Assembly (NCBI RefSeq): GCF_003415675.1
Contig: NZ_QFZK01000003.1
Location: forward strand, 124,001 to 188,000
From: Rhodoferax lacus
GTDB taxonomy: Bacteria; Pseudomonadota; Gammaproteobacteria; Burkholderiales; Burkholderiaceae_C
Length of the DNA: 64,000 nt
Direction of reading: 5' to 3'
Below, piece by piece: positions 62,685 to 64,000 of this stretch. Every line of letters starts with the position of its first letter. The stretch's first letter is position 1. Under the pieces are notes generated by a model. It had not been told where the DNA came from and made no database searches. It saw only the letters and a program-made list of their open reading frames with translations. A program made the position numbers and the translations under genes.

Positions 62685-63595
62685 AGTTTTCGGTTTTCCA
62701 GATCAGCCGCAAAGGTGGGCGCGAAAAAAACGAAGACCGCATGGGCTATTGCTATACCAATAGCTCGGCCCTGTTCCTGCTGGCCGACGGCATGGGCGGT
62801 CACCCCGAAGGCGAAGTGGCGGCGCAGCTCGCCCTGCAAACCATCTCCGCCCTGTACCAGAAGGAAGCCAAGCCCGAGCTGCAGGATGTCAAGAGCTTCT
62901 TCAACACCGCCATCATTGCGGCGCACCGCCAGATCCTGCGCTATGCGGCCGATGGCGGCCTGAACGATACGCCGCGCACCACCCTGGTGGCAGCCGTTGT
63001 CCAGGGAGGTGTGGCGCACTGGATGCACTGCGGCGATTCGCGCCTGTACTTTGTGCGCGATGGCGAAATGCTGGCCCGCACGCGTGACCATTCCTACCTC
63101 GAGCAGCACCAGGGCTCGTCCAAGCCGCCCACGCTGCCTGCGGGCATCAACCGCAACGTGCTCTACACCTGCCTGGGTTCACCCACCAAGCCAATCTATG
63201 AAGTCACCGGCCCGGTGCCACTGCAGCAGGGCGACAAGGTGTTGCTGTGCTCGGATGGTCTGTGGGGCAGCCTGCCGGATGTAGACATCGTCTTCCATTT
63301 GGGGCAAAAGCCGGTGTCGGTGGCCGCCCCGGAACTGGCAGAGCGTGCCCTGCTCAAGGCCGGAGCCAGCAGCGACAACGTCACCTTGGTGGCCATGGAG
63401 TGGGAAACGCCGGACGTGTTCGAGTCCACACGCGGCAGCATCTCCACCGAGAACATGGACAACGCGGTGTTTGCCTCGACCGTGCAGACGGGCTCTCTGG
63501 ATGCGTCGGATGACGATCTGGACGACGCCGCCATTGAGCGCTCGATTGCCGAAATCAACGCAGCCATACGCCGCACCGCCACCCGCAAGTCCTAG
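62681..63595 (+). CDS. PP2C-family serine/threonine phosphatase
   Basis: 304 residues. The metal-binding motifs are present: [34 protein letters not shown] and [10 protein letters not shown] with [10 protein letters not shown]. An acidic C-terminal tail (about 240-300) ends [11 protein letters not shown]. With the upstream kinase it forms a reversible phosphorylation pair. Target unknown. Confidence 0.93.
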   Translation: MKFSVFQISRKGGREKNEDRMGYCYTNSSALFLLADGMGGHPEGEVAAQLALQTISALYQKEAKPELQDVKSFFNTAIIAAHRQILRYAADGGLNDTPRTTLVAAVVQGGVAHWMHCGDSRLYFVRDGEMLARTRDHSYLEQHQGSSKPPTLPAGINRNVLYTCLGSPTKPIYEVTGPVPLQQGDKVLLCSDGLWGSLPDVDIVFHLGQKPVSVAAPELAERALLKAGASSDNVTLVAMEWETPDVFESTRGSISTENMDNAVFASTVQTGSLDASDDDLDDAAIERSIAEINAAIRRTATRKS

Positions 63596-63635
63596 CCTCG
63601 GGCGGCTTGCTGCTTTTTCAAAAAGAGAGTTTGTC

Positions 63636-64000
63636 ATGACCGCATTCACGCGCACCCAGAACCGTGCCGCCAACGCCCTGCGTCCGATCAAGATCACCCG
63701 CGGCTACACCGTGCATGCCGAGGGCTCGGTGTTGATTGAGTTTGGCGCCACCAAAGTGTTGTGCACTGCCTCCGTGGAAGAAAAAGTGCCGCCGCACAAG
63801 CGTGGCAGCGGCGAGGGCTGGGTTACCGCCGAATACGGCATGCTGCCGCGCGCCACGCACACCCGCAGCGACCGCGAGGCCGCGCGTGGCAAGCAAAGCG
63901 GGCGCACCCAGGAAATCCAGCGCCTGATCGGCCGCTCGCTGCGCGCCGTGTTTGACCTGAAGCTGCTGGGCGAGCGCACGATCCAGCTCGACTGCGATGT
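63636..64000 (+). CDS. rph: Ribonuclease PH, N-terminal part
   Basis: The window ends after 121 codons. ATG 63636 starts [22 protein letters not shown], then [20 protein letters not shown] and [21 protein letters not shown], diagnostic of RNase PH, which trims tRNA 3' ends with phosphate. The rest lies beyond the window. Confidence 0.96.
   Translation, partial: MTAFTRTQNRAANALRPIKITRGYTVHAEGSVLIEFGATKVLCTASVEEKVPPHKRGSGEGWVTAEYGMLPRATHTRSDREAARGKQSGRTQEIQRLIGRSLRAVFDLKLLGERTIQLDCD

Overview
The window looks like a chromosome segment of a betaproteobacterium, most likely family Comamonadaceae (Rhodoferax/Acidovorax-like). This rests on high GC, dense short-overlap operons, the block greB-spoT-rpoZ-gmk-yicC-kinase-phosphatase-rph, and the protein sequences themselves. 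No database search was possible; family names come from motifs I can read.

Layout. 1-5150: housekeeping genes (mutY tail, rapZ, recN, nadK on the minus strand; hrcA and a small duplicated-domain protein on the plus strand). 5190-7800: a CAT-anticodon tRNA followed by a hipBA toxin-antitoxin pair with two candidate operators and a coupled methyltransferase. 7790-10735: a GGDEF cyclase, an MFS transporter and a DmeF-like CDF metal exporter. 10794: tRNA-Arg with a perfect terminator. 11463-22139: a type IV pilus minor-pilin operon (pilE, fimT, pilV, pilW, pilX, a giant pilY1, and a TonB-like protein). 22158-26835: divergent c-di-GMP genes (HD-GYP versus HAMP-PAS-GGDEF-EAL). 26926-33832: a minus-strand cobalamin salvage operon under a B12 riboswitch (btuB, cbiA, btuF, DUF1636, cbiB, cobC). 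34018-36279: a MoaD/ThiS-like protein, a BNR-repeat protein and a membrane protein. 36329-39055: an esterase, a Crp/Fnr regulator and a GntR regulator. 39093-48763: a cluster whose parts fit biuret, triuret and carboxybiuret breakdown (two isochorismatase-fold hydrolases, a BMP-type ABC importer, and AtzH-, AtzE-, AtzG- and AtzF-like proteins). 48848-51919: TPP riboswitch and thiO-thiS-thiG-thiE. 51916-54994: a haem-type chemoreceptor, a small protein and an acyltransferase. 54995-55367: two hairpin repeats. 55368-64000: a nitronate monooxygenase-like enzyme and the greB-to-rph block.

How it works together. The cobalamin operon imports corrinoids (BtuB, BtuF), amidates the ring (CbiA) and builds the aminopropanol arm (CobC, CbiB). 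The nitrogen cluster appears to import a small amide-rich compound, release ammonia with BiuH/TrtA-like hydrolases, and funnel carboxylated intermediates through AtzE/G, AtzH and AtzF. A 12-bp palindrome found upstream of both halves, together with a GntR gene at the end, suggests shared control. The pilus operon ends in an adhesin-like PilY1 enlarged by about 950 residues of two kinds of repeat.

Most unusual features: the repeat-expanded PilY1; the two hairpins with unrelated, self-complementary stems around a conserved, covarying loop; the biuret/triuret cluster with its palindromes; the tandem HD-GYP protein with a decayed first copy; and the ubiquitin-like MoaD/BNR pair.
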